Source: Chryseobacterium tructae (GTDB lineage: Bacteria > Bacteroidota > Bacteroidia > Flavobacteriales > Weeksellaceae). Taken from it: DNA of 64,000 nt. Made by a program: the position numbers and the translations under genes. The notes beneath the pieces were generated by a model. That model made no database searches. It was not told the DNA's origin and saw only the letters and a list, made by a program, of their open reading frames with translations. The stretch is taken from NCBI RefSeq assembly GCF_030409875.1, contig NZ_JAUFQR010000003.1, forward strand, positions 682,001 to 746,000. The letters run 5' to 3'. Positions 53,185 through 62,531 of the stretch are shown piece after piece (within the stretch, counting starts at the first letter, position 1; each line of letters starts with the position of its first letter).

Positions 53185-54156
53185 ATGAAAGCAGCAGTCG
53201 TATTTGAAAAAGGAAGCGCTCCTCAATATGCAGATTTTCCGGAACCGGAAGTAGCAAATGAAAAAGAAGTCCTAGTAGCTGTAAAGGCAGCATCCATTAA
53301 AAATCTGGATAAGGCAAGAGCCAGTGGAAAGCACTATTCTACAGAAAATGAAGTTCATCAGCCAACCGTTGTAGGTTCAGATGGAGTAGGGATGCTCGAA
53401 GACGGGACAAAAGTATATTTTTTCAGTAAAAAAGGAACGGTGGCTGAAAAAGCCCTTGCAGATAAGAAAATGATGGTGAAAGTTCCTGACGGACTTGATT
53501 TTTCTATTGCAGCAGCACTTCCCAATGCAGTGATGGGATCGGCGATGGCATTAAAATTCAAAGCAGGTATACAACCGGGAAGCGTTGTTCTGGTCAATGG
53601 AGCAACCGGAACTACAGGTAGAATAGCGGTTCAGATCGCCAAGGTGTATGGTGCTTCAAAAATTATTGTTACCGGAAGAAATGAAGATTCTTTGCAGGCA
53701 CTTCGTGAACTGGGAGCAGATGTGGCTGTTTCTTTGCAGCTAAGTGATGAAGGTTTTAAAAAGAAAATCAAAGAAATTCATAATGAAAGTCCTATTGATA
53801 TTGTCATTGATTATATCTGGGGACACTCTGTGGAAATGATTTTATCAGCCTTTAAAGGAGATGGAACCTTTTCCCATAAAACCAAGTTGATTACAATAGG
53901 CGGGATGAGTGGTGATACCATTCAGTTATCATCACAGATTCTCAGAGCAACAGATATTCAGATTTCAGGATCAGGTTTGGGAAGCTGGACGAAAGAAGAG
54001 TCAGCATTATTATTTTCAGAAATTATTCCGGAAATGTTTCAGGCTGCCATAGAAGGAAAAATAAAAATAGAGACAGAAGAGGTGGATATAAAAGATATCG
54101 AAACTGCTTGGAATAATGAGATACAAACCGGAAAAAGGCTCGTAATAAAAATTTAA
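53185..54156 (+). CDS. Zinc-binding-dehydrogenase superfamily protein (quinone oxidoreductase-like)
   Basis: 323 residues, MDR superfamily. The N-terminal domain (VFEKGSAPQYADFPEPEV) precedes the cofactor domain with VLVNGATGTTGRIAVQIAKV (AxxGxxG) and VTGRNEDSLQAL, suggesting NADPH. No zinc-binding cysteine cluster is seen, so it is the zinc-free quinone oxidoreductase group. Substrate unknown. Confidence 0.88.
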   Translation: MKAAVVFEKGSAPQYADFPEPEVANEKEVLVAVKAASIKNLDKARASGKHYSTENEVHQPTVVGSDGVGMLEDGTKVYFFSKKGTVAEKALADKKMMVKVPDGLDFSIAAALPNAVMGSAMALKFKAGIQPGSVVLVNGATGTTGRIAVQIAKVYGASKIIVTGRNEDSLQALRELGADVAVSLQLSDEGFKKKIKEIHNESPIDIVIDYIWGHSVEMILSAFKGDGTFSHKTKLITIGGMSGDTIQLSSQILRATDIQISGSGLGSWTKEESALLFSEIIPEMFQAAIEGKIKIETEEVDIKDIETAWNNEIQTGKRLVIKI

Positions 54157-54365
54157 CCCCAATTTCCATTTTTTTATCCACAATTCTTTTATTGGTTTTC
54201 TTTTTTTACTATTTTTATAATAGAAATTTATGAAATGGATATTTCGAAAAAAAGTTGCAACTTTGCATAAATATTTGAATATCAGTTTCAGATATATTAT
54301 TAATTAATAAAGTTTGCCGAGGTCTGCAAGTAAATTCAGGCATTGGGCCGACGAAGAGGACACTA

Positions 54366-55747
54366 TTGGAAGAGTATTTTGGAAATGAACTTGTAAAAAA
54401 GTTCGAAGAAATGATGGAAAACAATGACGAATTCTACTTCGATACCGAGGAGCTGGAAGATATCATTGTTTATTATTTGGAGCTGGGTGATTTTAATTAC
54501 GCTGATATGGCTGTTAATTATGGGCTTAAGCTTCACCCCAATTCATTAGATATCAAGATCAAAGACTTGAAATTCTTCTGGAGTGGGAAGAATACAATAT
54601 GGCGAAAGATCTTATCGACGAGCTGAAAGGTTCCTCTATGGAGAATACAGATTTTTTAGTTTGTTACGCCAAGTATTATTCGAACCTGGGTAATCCTAGA
54701 AAATCCATTGAAATCTGTAAAAAAGCCCTTACGTTGGAGGAAGAAGAAAATTTCCTTCACAACTTTATTGCGGATGAATATGTAAACCTGGGAGATCCCT
54801 TTAACGCTCTTAAACATTACAGAAAAGCACTTAAAGAAGATCCTACCGATGAATATTCGATGGAAAATGCAATGGTGTGTTTCAGTGACTTGAATAAGAG
54901 TGAGGAGGCGATTGCCTTTCTTAATGAATATTTAGATGAATTCTCTTATTCCGAAACAGCATGGTTTGAATACGGACAATTCTACTTCAACAGAAAGAAC
55001 TATGATGAGGCGATAAAAGGATATGACTATCTATTAGCCATCAATTCAAATTCTGTAGGAGTATATGCTAATAAAGCTGCTTGTTATGAAGCGATGGGTC
55101 AATATCAGAAAGCAATTGAGACCTATGAAGAAATGCTAGAACTTGAATATACCAAAGCATTTACTTTTTATAAAATCGGATTGTGTAATAAAGCATTAAA
55201 ACAACCTATTTTAGCTTTAAATTCATTTCAAAAATCGCTCAGAGAAGACCCTCAATTTTATCTGGCGATGATGGAGCAGTCTTATTTATATGAAGAAATG
55301 GGCGGTATGTCAGAAGCACTTCATTTTGCTAAAGAAGCAACGCAGTTGAATGAAAATAATCTTGATTATCAAAAGAGATTAGCATTCCTGTTCATTGATT
55401 CGGGGAAATTTGAAGAAAGTCTTGCCTGTCTTAAAAAACTGGTAGATGCTGAGCCATCAAGATTTTATAACTGGTATGCCTATTCAGAAGTATTGATGCT
55501 TGTAGGGGAATATGAAGAAGCTGTTACTGTTTTAAATGCAGCAATAAGACATCATAACAGAGCTGAGCTATTTTATCAGTTAAGCAACTGTTTTTTCAAC
55601 CTGAAAGATCAGGATAAAGGAATAGAATCACTTCAGAAAGCTTTAGAACTGGATCCGTCTCTGGTAAAGGATATGCAGAAAAAATATCCTTTCATCAAAG
55701 AAGAGGTAAAAAAGGTGAAAGTGAGTAGAGTGAAGAAAAAGAATTAA
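54366..55747 (+). CDS. TPR-repeat protein, interrupted by a one-base frameshift
   Basis: About 460 residues in two frames. The start is a TTG (EEYFGNELVKKFEEM follows) as no ATG fits. The first frame degenerates after KIKDLK near 54571; the other frame picks up as LLEWEEYNMAKDLIDELK, and a single restored base in the AATTCTT region joins them. From there about ten TPR units follow (for example PFNALKHYRKALKEDPTDEY). The lysine-rich tail ends KKN. Cytoplasmic scaffolding or chaperone-like role is likely; no named partner. Its fragments should be read as one gene. Confidence 0.8.
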
Positions 55748-55764
55748 ACGTACTCCAAATAACG

Positions 55765-55796
55765 AAAAGGCTTGCAGAAATGCAGGCTTTTTTTAT
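55765..55796 (+). terminator. Terminator of the TPR gene
   Basis: GCTTGCA / TGCAGGC with one wobble and a GAAA loop, flanked by A and T runs. Confidence 0.7.
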
Positions 55797-55940
55797 TGAT
55801 AAATGTATTTGTAAGCTTGAAATAGGTATCTGAAAAAGAAAGATATGAATAATTGTTGTTCACTCTATTTAATCTCTTTTTAAGATGGTTTCGAAGTAAG
55901 AATTATTAATGACCCGGAATTCAGATTGTGATTACTTTAT

Positions 55941-56099
55941 TTTTAAACGCTAAGAATACGCAAAGGAGTATAAGATTAGATGGATATCTTTTGTGCGTAA
56001 GGGCACTCCGTTCAGCAAAGAATGCGAACATCGCTAAGTAAAACGCCAACATTTTATAAACAACATTTTTTAAATTCTCTGCGAACTCTGTGTTAAAAT
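55941..56099. repeat. Dispersed intergenic repeat, copy B (inverted relative to copy A)
   Basis: Reverse complement of the 52.9 kb element: core 55988-56047 aligns with 52949-53008. Ends TTTTTAAACGC and GTTAAAAT resemble the copy A ends. It fills much of the gap 55797-56179, which contains no gene. Confidence 0.65.
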
Positions 56100-56179
56100 A
56101 AAATTGATTAGAAAATAATCAGTGAATTATACAACCAAAATAAACTTCCAGCCTACTTCTCCCAGCTTCCAGCCCTTCT

Positions 56180-57058
56180 TTATTTTTTCGGATTGCTTCT
56201 TAAAAAGATCAATCCGGCAATAATTATTCCTGCTCCTATAAATTGCATAATACTTAGTCTTTCGCCATCAATGATCCCCCAAATAATGGCTACAATAGGC
56301 ATGATAAGAGTAACCGTTGAAGCAAAAAGCGGAGTGGATACTTTTAATAATCGATAATTCATAGTCATGGCAAGTCCAGTTCCGAAAATGGAAAGCAAAC
56401 TGACAAACATAAGTCCCAGCATATTGTCTTTTGAAAAACTAAATTCTGAAAAAAATCCTGTACTGGTAAGTGCAATAAGAGAAGGGAAAATTAAAACAAA
56501 AGAAAATATAAATGAAGATAAAACGACGGAAGAAACCTCCATAAGCTTTGATTTCACCGTTGTTGTACTCACAGCATAGCATAAAGTGGCCAGCAACAGT
56601 AATAAAATCGGTATTATCTTAAGTTCACCGCTGTCACCACCACCAAAAGCAAGAATACAGACTCCTGTAAAGCTTATTAATACACCAATGATCTGTTTCT
56701 TTGTGGTTTCAAATTTCCACACCAATGCACCTACAATAATAACGAAAATAGGCATCATAGAGTTGATGATTCCTGCAATACTACTGGTGACCTCCTTTTC
56801 TGCAATTGGAAACAGGAACATGGGAATGAAATTTCCGGTAAACGCAGCCAGAATAAGCCATTTTAAATGTTTCTTCGGAAAAAGTTTATAATTGGAAATG
56901 GCAATCGGTAACAAAATAATACCTGCAATAAGGACTCTCAATGATCCTACCTGATATGGGTTGAAATGATCCAGCGATTTTTTGATCAAAATAAAAGAAG
57001 ATCCCCAAATAATACTAAGGATGGCCAGAAGAAGCCATTTTTCTTTATCTGCGTTCAT
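56180..57058 (-). CDS. EamA/DMT-family membrane transporter
   Basis: 292 residues with about ten hydrophobic segments in two EamA repeats (LLLAILSIIWGSSFILIK at the start, VAIIWGIIDGERLSIMQFIG near the end). Such proteins export metabolites, amino acids or nucleotide precursors; the substrate is unknown. It overlaps the aat gene by 14 bases, indicating one transcript. Confidence 0.9.
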   Translation of the reverse strand: MNADKEKWLLLAILSIIWGSSFILIKKSLDHFNPYQVGSLRVLIAGIILLPIAISNYKLFPKKHLKWLILAAFTGNFIPMFLFPIAEKEVTSSIAGIINSMMPIFVIIVGALVWKFETTKKQIIGVLISFTGVCILAFGGGDSGELKIIPILLLLLATLCYAVSTTTVKSKLMEVSSVVLSSFIFSFVLIFPSLIALTSTGFFSEFSFSKDNMLGLMFVSLLSIFGTGLAMTMNYRLLKVSTPLFASTVTLIMPIVAIIWGIIDGERLSIMQFIGAGIIIAGLIFLRSNPKK

Positions 57059-57698
57059 TGTTTTCGTGTAGGATTTTTAAAAATTCTTTCTTAGGAATCA
57101 TTTTAGCACCTAAGCTTTCCAAGTGTTCAGTATGAGATTGACAATCAATTAATTCGATATGTTCTTTGTTCCTTTCCACAAAGTGAATAAACCCAGCTTT
57201 TGAGGCATTACTAACTTTAGCGAACATGCTTTCACCACAAAAGACATTTCCGATCTGTAAGCCATAAAATCCCCCTACAAGTTCTTCACCTTGCCACACT
57301 TCTATGCTTCTTGCCAGGCCATATTCATGAAGCTTGATGAAAGAATCCATCAGCTCATCGGAAAGCCATGTTCCGGATTGGCCTTTGCGCTCGGTTTGCT
57401 GACAGTTTTTAATAACCTCTCTGAAGTTTTTATTTTCAGAAAAAGTGAAAATATTTCTGTTTAAGATCTTTCTCATCGATTTGGAAACCCTTATTTCATC
57501 AGGGATTAAAACAAATCTCGGATCGGGAGACCACCACAAAATTTCCTCGCCAGGATTATACCAGGGGAAAATACCTAATTGATAAGCGAACCAAATGCGC
57601 TCTACAGACAGATCTCCGCCATAAGCAATAAGCCCATCGTGGCCATCATACACCTCCGGATCAGGAAATGAAATCTCGTTTTCGTCTAATCGAACCAT
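57045..57698 (-). CDS. aat: Leucyl/phenylalanyl-tRNA--protein transferase
   Basis: 217 residues. It attaches Leu or Phe to N-terminal Lys/Arg of proteins, marking them for ClpAP (N-degron pathway). Signature segments: IAYGGDLSVERIWFAYQLGI, FPWYNPGEEILWWSPDPR and the C-terminal IGNVFCGESMFAKVSNASKA. Start ATG at 57698. Transcribed with the EamA transporter. Confidence 0.95.
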   Translation of the reverse strand: MVRLDENEISFPDPEVYDGHDGLIAYGGDLSVERIWFAYQLGIFPWYNPGEEILWWSPDPRFVLIPDEIRVSKSMRKILNRNIFTFSENKNFREVIKNCQQTERKGQSGTWLSDELMDSFIKLHEYGLARSIEVWQGEELVGGFYGLQIGNVFCGESMFAKVSNASKAGFIHFVERNKEHIELIDCQSHTEHLESLGAKMIPKKEFLKILHENNERR

Positions 57699-57701
57699 TT
57701 T

Positions 57702-57739
57702 TTAGAAAAAAAATCCTACTTCATAAAAAAGCAGGATTT
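57702..57739 (-). terminator. Terminator between the DUF3127 gene and aat
   Basis: AAATCCT...AGGATTT with one mismatch in the stem; on the minus strand a T run follows. Confidence 0.6.
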
Positions 57740-57761
57740 ATATTTGATCTTAATTCTTTAA

Positions 57762-58139
57762 TTAGAAAGGCAAATCATCATCATCGTCTCCGGCAAACGG
57801 ATTCTCGTTGGAAACAGGAGAAGCTGATTGCTGAGGCATAGCCTGAGTAGGTTCTGATCCATTATCAAAAACTTTCTCTACTTTCCATCCTGTGATCGAG
57901 TTGAAGTATTTAGTTTCACCTTGTGGAGAAACCCATTCTCTACCTCTGATGTTGATTCCTATTTTTACGTTCTCACCTTCTTTAATGTTATCTAATAAAC
58001 TAATTTTATCAGACAAAAATTCTATGTTTATCGGCTGTGGATACTGTTCCTGAGTTAAAATAACCAACTCTCTTTTTTGAAATCCACTTGCAAATGTTTG
58101 AGTTTCAAAAAGTTTCTTTACCGTTCCTTGTAATTCCAT
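57762..58139 (-). CDS. DUF3127 family protein (single-stranded DNA-binding-like)
   Basis: 125 residues from ATG 58139. A longer reading from 58274 would add 45 residues of low-complexity sequence overlapping the upstream region and is not used. The protein starts MELQGTVKKLFETQTFASGF and ends in an acidic tail (GDDDDDLPF), the arrangement of SSB-like proteins. DUF3127 proteins are OB-fold-like and of unknown function; DNA binding is inferred from the acidic tip and fold. Confidence 0.85.
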   Translation of the reverse strand: MELQGTVKKLFETQTFASGFQKRELVILTQEQYPQPINIEFLSDKISLLDNIKEGENVKIGINIRGREWVSPQGETKYFNSITGWKVEKVFDNGSEPTQAMPQQSASPVSNENPFAGDDDDDLPF

Positions 58140-58259
58140 ATCGTAATTATTAACGATGTAAAAGTAAGAAAATGAAATGTAATAATAGGTGCTGCTGAAA
58201 AAAAATCTGGAAATTTTAATTTTTTTCCTGAAAAAGTTTGGAGGTAAAGGAAATTGTCC

Positions 58260-58267
58260 TATATTTG
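58260..58267 (+). promoter_or_regulatory. Promoter -7 element of the tRNA cluster
   Basis: TATATTTG, an exact TAnnTTTG, 51 bases before the first tRNA. Confidence 0.65.
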
Positions 58268-58318
58268 CACTCACAAAAACGAAGCAAGCTCTTTAAAACT
58301 TACAATACAAAAAAACCA

Positions 58319-58400
58319 GCGGATGTGGTGTAATTGGTAGCCACGCCAGACTTAGGATCTGGTGCCGTGAGGCGTGGGGGTTCGAGTCCCTTCATCCGCA
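58319..58400 (+). tRNA. tRNA-Leu (anticodon TAG), copy 1
   Basis: Acceptor stem GCGGATG / CATCCGC, D loop GTAATTGGTAGC, anticodon stem CCAGA / TCTGG around loop CTTAGGA (anticodon TAG), a long variable arm typical of class II tRNA, and T loop GTTCGAGTC. 82 bases including discriminator A. Confidence 0.95.
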
Positions 58401-58404
58401 CTAT

Positions 58405-58477
58405 GCGAAAATAGCTCAGCTGGTAGAGCACAACCTTGCCAAGGTTGGGGTCGCGGGTTCGAATCCCGTTTTTCGCT
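58405..58477 (+). tRNA. tRNA-Gly (anticodon GCC)
   Basis: Acceptor GCGAAAA / TTTTCGC, D arm with AGCTCAGCTGGTAGAGC, anticodon stem CAACC / GGTTG around TTGCCAA (anticodon GCC), T loop GTTCGAATC. An encoded CCA follows at 58478-58480. Confidence 0.95.
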
Positions 58478-58486
58478 CCACACCAT

Positions 58487-58570
58487 GCCCTGGTGGTGGA
58501 ACTGGTAGACACGCAGGACTTAAAATCCTGTGTCCGCAAGGACGTACGGGTTCAAGTCCCGTCTGGGGTA
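58487..58570 (+). tRNA. tRNA-Leu (anticodon TAA), copy 1
   Basis: Acceptor GCCCTGG / CTGGGGT, anticodon stem CAGGA / TCCTG around CTTAAAA (anticodon TAA), long variable arm with GTCCGCAAGGAC, T loop GTTCAAGTC. 84 bases including the discriminator. Confidence 0.95.
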
Positions 58571-58575
58571 CAAAG

Positions 58576-58604
58576 CCCTCTGTATTTGCTACGGAGGGTT
58601 TTTT
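58576..58604 (+). terminator. Terminator of the first tRNA block
   Basis: CCCTCTGTA / TACGGAGGG with one wobble and a T run. Confidence 0.8.
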
Positions 58605-58638
58605 GTTTATATAGAGAGTGTTCTTTAATAGAATTTCT

Positions 58639-58646
58639 TATATTTG
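58639..58646 (+). promoter_or_regulatory. Promoter -7 element of the second tRNA block
   Basis: TATATTTG before the second tRNA-Leu pair, after the first block's terminator. Confidence 0.55.
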
Positions 58647-58691
58647 TAAGAGAATTGATTTTGAATCTGTGAAAACAGATCAATATAACCA

Positions 58692-58773
58692 GCGGATGTG
58701 GTGTAATTGGTAGCCACGCCAGACTTAGGATCTGGTGCCGTGAGGCGTGGGGGTTCGAGTCCCTTCATCCGCA
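58692..58773 (+). tRNA. tRNA-Leu (anticodon TAG), copy 2
   Basis: Identical in sequence to the copy at 58319 over its whole length, including the AACCAGC just before it. Confidence 0.95.
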
Positions 58774-58825
58774 CCATATAAAAAGTAGGATTTGCTTTCA
58801 AATCCTTTTTTTGTACCATACACCA

Positions 58826-58909
58826 GCCCTGGTGGTGGAACTGGTAGACACGCAGGACTTAAAATCCTGTGTCCGCAAGGACGTACGGGTTCAAGTCCCG
58901 TCTGGGGTA
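58826..58909 (+). tRNA. tRNA-Leu (anticodon TAA), copy 2
   Basis: Identical to the copy at 58487, down to the flanking GTACAAA. Confidence 0.95.
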
Positions 58910-58910
58910 C

Positions 58911-58946
58911 AAAACCCTCTGTATTTTGAATACGGAGGGTTTTTTG
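58911..58946 (+). terminator. Terminator of the second tRNA block
   Basis: ACCCTC...GAGGGT stem with a T run, a variant of the terminator after the first block. Confidence 0.8.
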
Positions 58947-59062
58947 TTTTTGTATACAAACGATTGATAACATCATACTGTTATACATTCGTTTAGAAAA
59001 TGCCAATAACATCGGTGTGATTGAATCTAAATTGAATGAGAAAGCTCTTTGTTTTATTCTTT

Positions 59063-60049
59063 TTAATTCTTTCGGTAATAACTAGGCCCAACCCCTATTT
59101 CGTTCTTAAATGCTACGCTAAATGACGAAGGCGAGGCATATCCCAAATGATAGGCAATCTCTTTAATGGAAAAATCGGAATTTTTAAGTAAATAAAGTGC
59201 TTCTTTCATTCTAAGCTTTGAAGCATAATGGAAAACCCCATCGCCAAACAGCTCTTTAAAGCCGTTTTTTAATTTAAACTCATTGATTCCAAATTTTATA
59301 GAAAGCTGCTCAATAGTATAAAACGACTTCAGGTTTCCTTCTATAAATTCTTTTACCGCCATCAGAATGTGAATTTCAGAGGTGCTGATAGAGGTCTTGC
59401 TTTTCGTTTCAGTTTCATTCTCCTGATTTTTTGCAAATTCAAAAATGAGGAGGAGTAGGCTTAGGATTTTGCTTTTAATAAAATAATCTTTGTAGAACCC
59501 TTCCAAATTACATTTTTTGATTTCCAATAAGATAGTCATCATTTGTGGGGTTATAGGCAGCCCTTCTGGAAATAAACTGGCGGGCTGGTTCTGGTCTATT
59601 TTAAATATAAAATTTTGTAGTGCATGGCTGCTTTCTGCCAATTGATGAAAGTAATCTTTGGAGACATAAATATCCAGGTTTTTATACAGAGTTTCTTTTT
59701 GGAAGTAAATTTCTACATCTGCATTTTCCGGAGTGAAATAAATATAATGATGAAACAATTTATATTCTCCATTTTTTTCATCAATCAGATCTCTTATAAC
59801 GTCTGCGCCATCTAGAAAAAAAGACAACTCAATATATTGTACTTTTTCAGTACGGAATTTCATTGTATAATCTTTAAGATAGGAAAACTGATATTCTTTT
59901 ACCAGAAATTCATCCCCTTCGTATACTGTCAAAGTTTCAAACTTTCCAAGTTCATTGATGAAAGTTTCGGGCACGCTGCCACCATGATTTTCGCTATAAA
60001 AATCTAAAATCTGCTTTACTATGGTACGGTTTGGTACAATCTCTCCCAA
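59063..60049 (-). CDS. AraC-family transcription regulator
   Basis: 328 residues. The C-terminal 100 residues hold both helix-turn-helix units: FYTIEQLSIKFGINEFKLKN and FSIKEIAYHLGYASPSSFSV, the AraC signature. The N-terminal 200 residues are an uncharacterised ligand-type domain (LVKEYQFSYLKDYTMKF). It diverges from a TonB-dependent siderophore receptor, a common arrangement in which the regulator responds to iron or the siderophore. Confidence 0.92.
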   Translation of the reverse strand: MGEIVPNRTIVKQILDFYSENHGGSVPETFINELGKFETLTVYEGDEFLVKEYQFSYLKDYTMKFRTEKVQYIELSFFLDGADVIRDLIDEKNGEYKLFHHYIYFTPENADVEIYFQKETLYKNLDIYVSKDYFHQLAESSHALQNFIFKIDQNQPASLFPEGLPITPQMMTILLEIKKCNLEGFYKDYFIKSKILSLLLLIFEFAKNQENETETKSKTSISTSEIHILMAVKEFIEGNLKSFYTIEQLSIKFGINEFKLKNGFKELFGDGVFHYASKLRMKEALYLLKNSDFSIKEIAYHLGYASPSSFSVAFKNEIGVGPSYYRKN

Positions 60050-60099
60050 AATCTAAAGTCTTTATCCCAGGCTCAAAAGTTTTTCCTATCGGCAACCGC

Positions 60100-60107
60100 T
60101 AATTTTG
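60100..60107 (+). promoter_or_regulatory. Candidate -7 element of the siderophore-receptor operon
   Basis: TAATTTTG fits TAnnTTTG, 41 bases before the ATG at 60148. Confidence 0.5.
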
Positions 60108-60147
60108 CCCGTGTAAATTTAATTAAACTAATTCTAAATAACAATTT

Positions 60148-62531
60148 ATGAATAAGAACAGATTCCTTTTTCCTGCAGTGCTTTTTCCTGCAGTGATCTG
60201 GGCACAAAGCACGGCGCAGATTACAGGAAAGGTAATGAACTCTCAAAAGAAACCAGTTCCAGCTGCAAAAGTTATTCTTAATAACGGAGAATCAGAAACA
60301 TATACCGATGATAATGGCTTTTATCGTTTTAATAATGTACCCGCGGGAAACTATTTACTTAAAGTAGATGATCCGGAGGTAATCAAAACCTATTCTTTTA
60401 CACTAAAGGAAAGTGATAGTATTACTCATGATTTTATACAAACAACAGATACTTACCAGATTGTTGCTGTAAACGTTACCGCAAACCGTAAAACAATCCC
60501 TTCTTCAACCTTAAGATTAGGGGAAAATCTTTTGGTAACGCCTCAGAATATTCAGGTGATTGATCAGCGTTTACTGAATGATCAGCAAATTCTTACGACT
60601 GCTGAAGGATTGAGCCGAAATGTAAGTGGAGTGCGAACGATTACCCATCAGGAAGAAGGAAGTGTGGGCATTGCTGTGCGTGGATTTCTGCTTCTAATCT
60701 TAGGAACGGAATGGATGTAAGCGGAAGCTTTGGTCCTCTTCGTGAAGACATGTCCTTTGTAGACCGTGTAGAATTTGTAAAAGGCCCTGCTGGATTTATG
60801 ATGGGCAATACACAACCCGGAGGTTTCTATAATATTGTAACCAAAAAGCCTGTAGGAAGAGAGAAAGGAAATGTTCAGCTTACTTTAGGAAGTTTTAACC
60901 TGTATAGAGCCTCTACAGATATTGAAAAAAAATTGAGCAAAGATGGCAAGTTCTGGGGAAGGCTTAATTTGATGGGAGCAAAATCGGGTTCTTTTCAGCA
61001 GTATGTAGAGCATGAGCAATACATCATCAACCCGTCTTTCAAATATATTGCATCAGAGAATACTAATATTACATTGGAGTATATTCTCTCGCAGAATAAC
61101 TTTCAGGGTGGGTTTGCTAAATATGCCTATGGGATTGATGGATTTAAAGATGTAAAAAGATCATTCAGTTTTTCTGATCCCATTATAGACCCAACTCGTT
61201 CATGGGAACATAATGTGTACGGGACTATTAATCATAATTTTAATGATAATTGGATGATTACTGGTCAGTTTGGGTATATACGATCCCAGATGCAAGGGGA
61301 ATCATTATATGCCAGTTATAATACTATTGCATTGGCAGACGATCCTGTGAAGGGAAGAAAAAAAGGAGATGTAGATCGTGGAATCAGTATCAATGATGCT
61401 TTGAATACTTCCACAATTGGGCAAGTATTTACAAGAGGAAAATTTGGAACAGGCAATATCAATCATACTATTCTTGCGGGAATCGATATGGGAAAGAAGT
61501 CTTATGTAGCCGATTGGTCTGTGCTTCCACAAAAAGTAGGTCCGGCATTTAATATCTATAATCCTGTCTATGGCAATTTGAAAAAATCTGATGTCCCGGA
61601 ATATGACCGTTCAAGATCTCTTAGAGAAAGAGGTGCGAATTATCTTACAGACTATTCTTATACTTCATTTCATTTACAGGATGAAGCCCGTTTTCTGGAA
61701 GATAAATTGAGAATCGCTGCAGGATTTCGCTATACTTCAACGATAAAGACCAGTGCAGCTGATAAAGGAAATGAGGTTAAAAATACAGCAGTAACTCCAA
61801 GGTTCAGTATTACCGGACTATTGACTCCAACATTCACGGTATATGGATTGTATGATGAAACTTTTCAGGAACAGACCGGAAAGCTTCTTAATGGCAGTAC
61901 AGCAGACCCTTCGTACGGGAAAAATACTGAATTTGGACTCAAGAAAACTTGGTTTAATGGGCAATTGATGACTAATCTTACTTTTTACCATCTTACCAAA
62001 ACAAATATGCTGACGGCTGCCGGAATTGAGTACCCAGGGCTCTTTGAACAGTCAGGGAAAAGTGTTTCTAAAGGAATTGAATTTGATTTGAATGGAAACA
62101 TCAGTAAAAACTGGAGTATTCTCTTCAATTACGCCTATACAGATGCAAAAGTAACAGAAGATAATGATCCTAAGAAAATTGGAGGAATGCTGTATGGAAC
62201 AGCGAAACACATTACCAATGCCTGGTTGAAATATACCATTGCTGCAGGAGATCTGGAGGGGCTTGGGTTTTCATTTGGTTATGAATATCAGGCTAAAAGA
62301 GCGGCATGGCCTGTCGTTTTAGATCATCCTTATCTTCCAGATGATTATTTCACAGTAGACGTTGGTGTTTCCTATAAACGGGATCATTACCAGATTTCAT
62401 TCCTGGTGAACAACTTAACAGATCGTTATAATTATGTAGGATTCTATCCAGGAGCCTGGGGGTATACTCACTATGGATGGAGAGCATCAAATCCGATCAA
62501 TTTCAGACTTAATCTTTCATATAATTTCTAG
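60148..62531 (+). CDS. TonB-dependent siderophore receptor, interrupted by a one-base frameshift
   Basis: About 795 residues. Signal peptide, then a carboxypeptidase-regulatory-like domain (ITGKVMNSQKKPVPAAKVIL), then a plug domain (TPQNIQVIDQRLLNDQQ, SGVRTITHQEEG). At T run 60685-60687 one base appears lost: the first frame runs out as GFLLLILGTEWM, while the restored frame reads GFSASNLRNGMDVSGSFGP and joins the second frame, a barrel with EFVKGPAGFMMGN and NIVTKKPVG. The C-terminal aromatic is RLNLSYNF. Ferric-siderophore uptake across the outer membrane, energised by TonB. The PepSY gene follows with no gap. Confidence 0.85.

Noticed and set aside
58140..58274. 45-residue N-terminal extension of the DUF3127 protein
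   Set aside because: Low-complexity aromatic sequence from upstream DNA; the conserved protein begins at the internal ATG.
58300..59012. Protein-coding frames over the tRNA cluster, resembling PAPD-KSGVATNYTTSA phrases
   Set aside because: They are translations of tRNA genes, a well-known annotation artefact.
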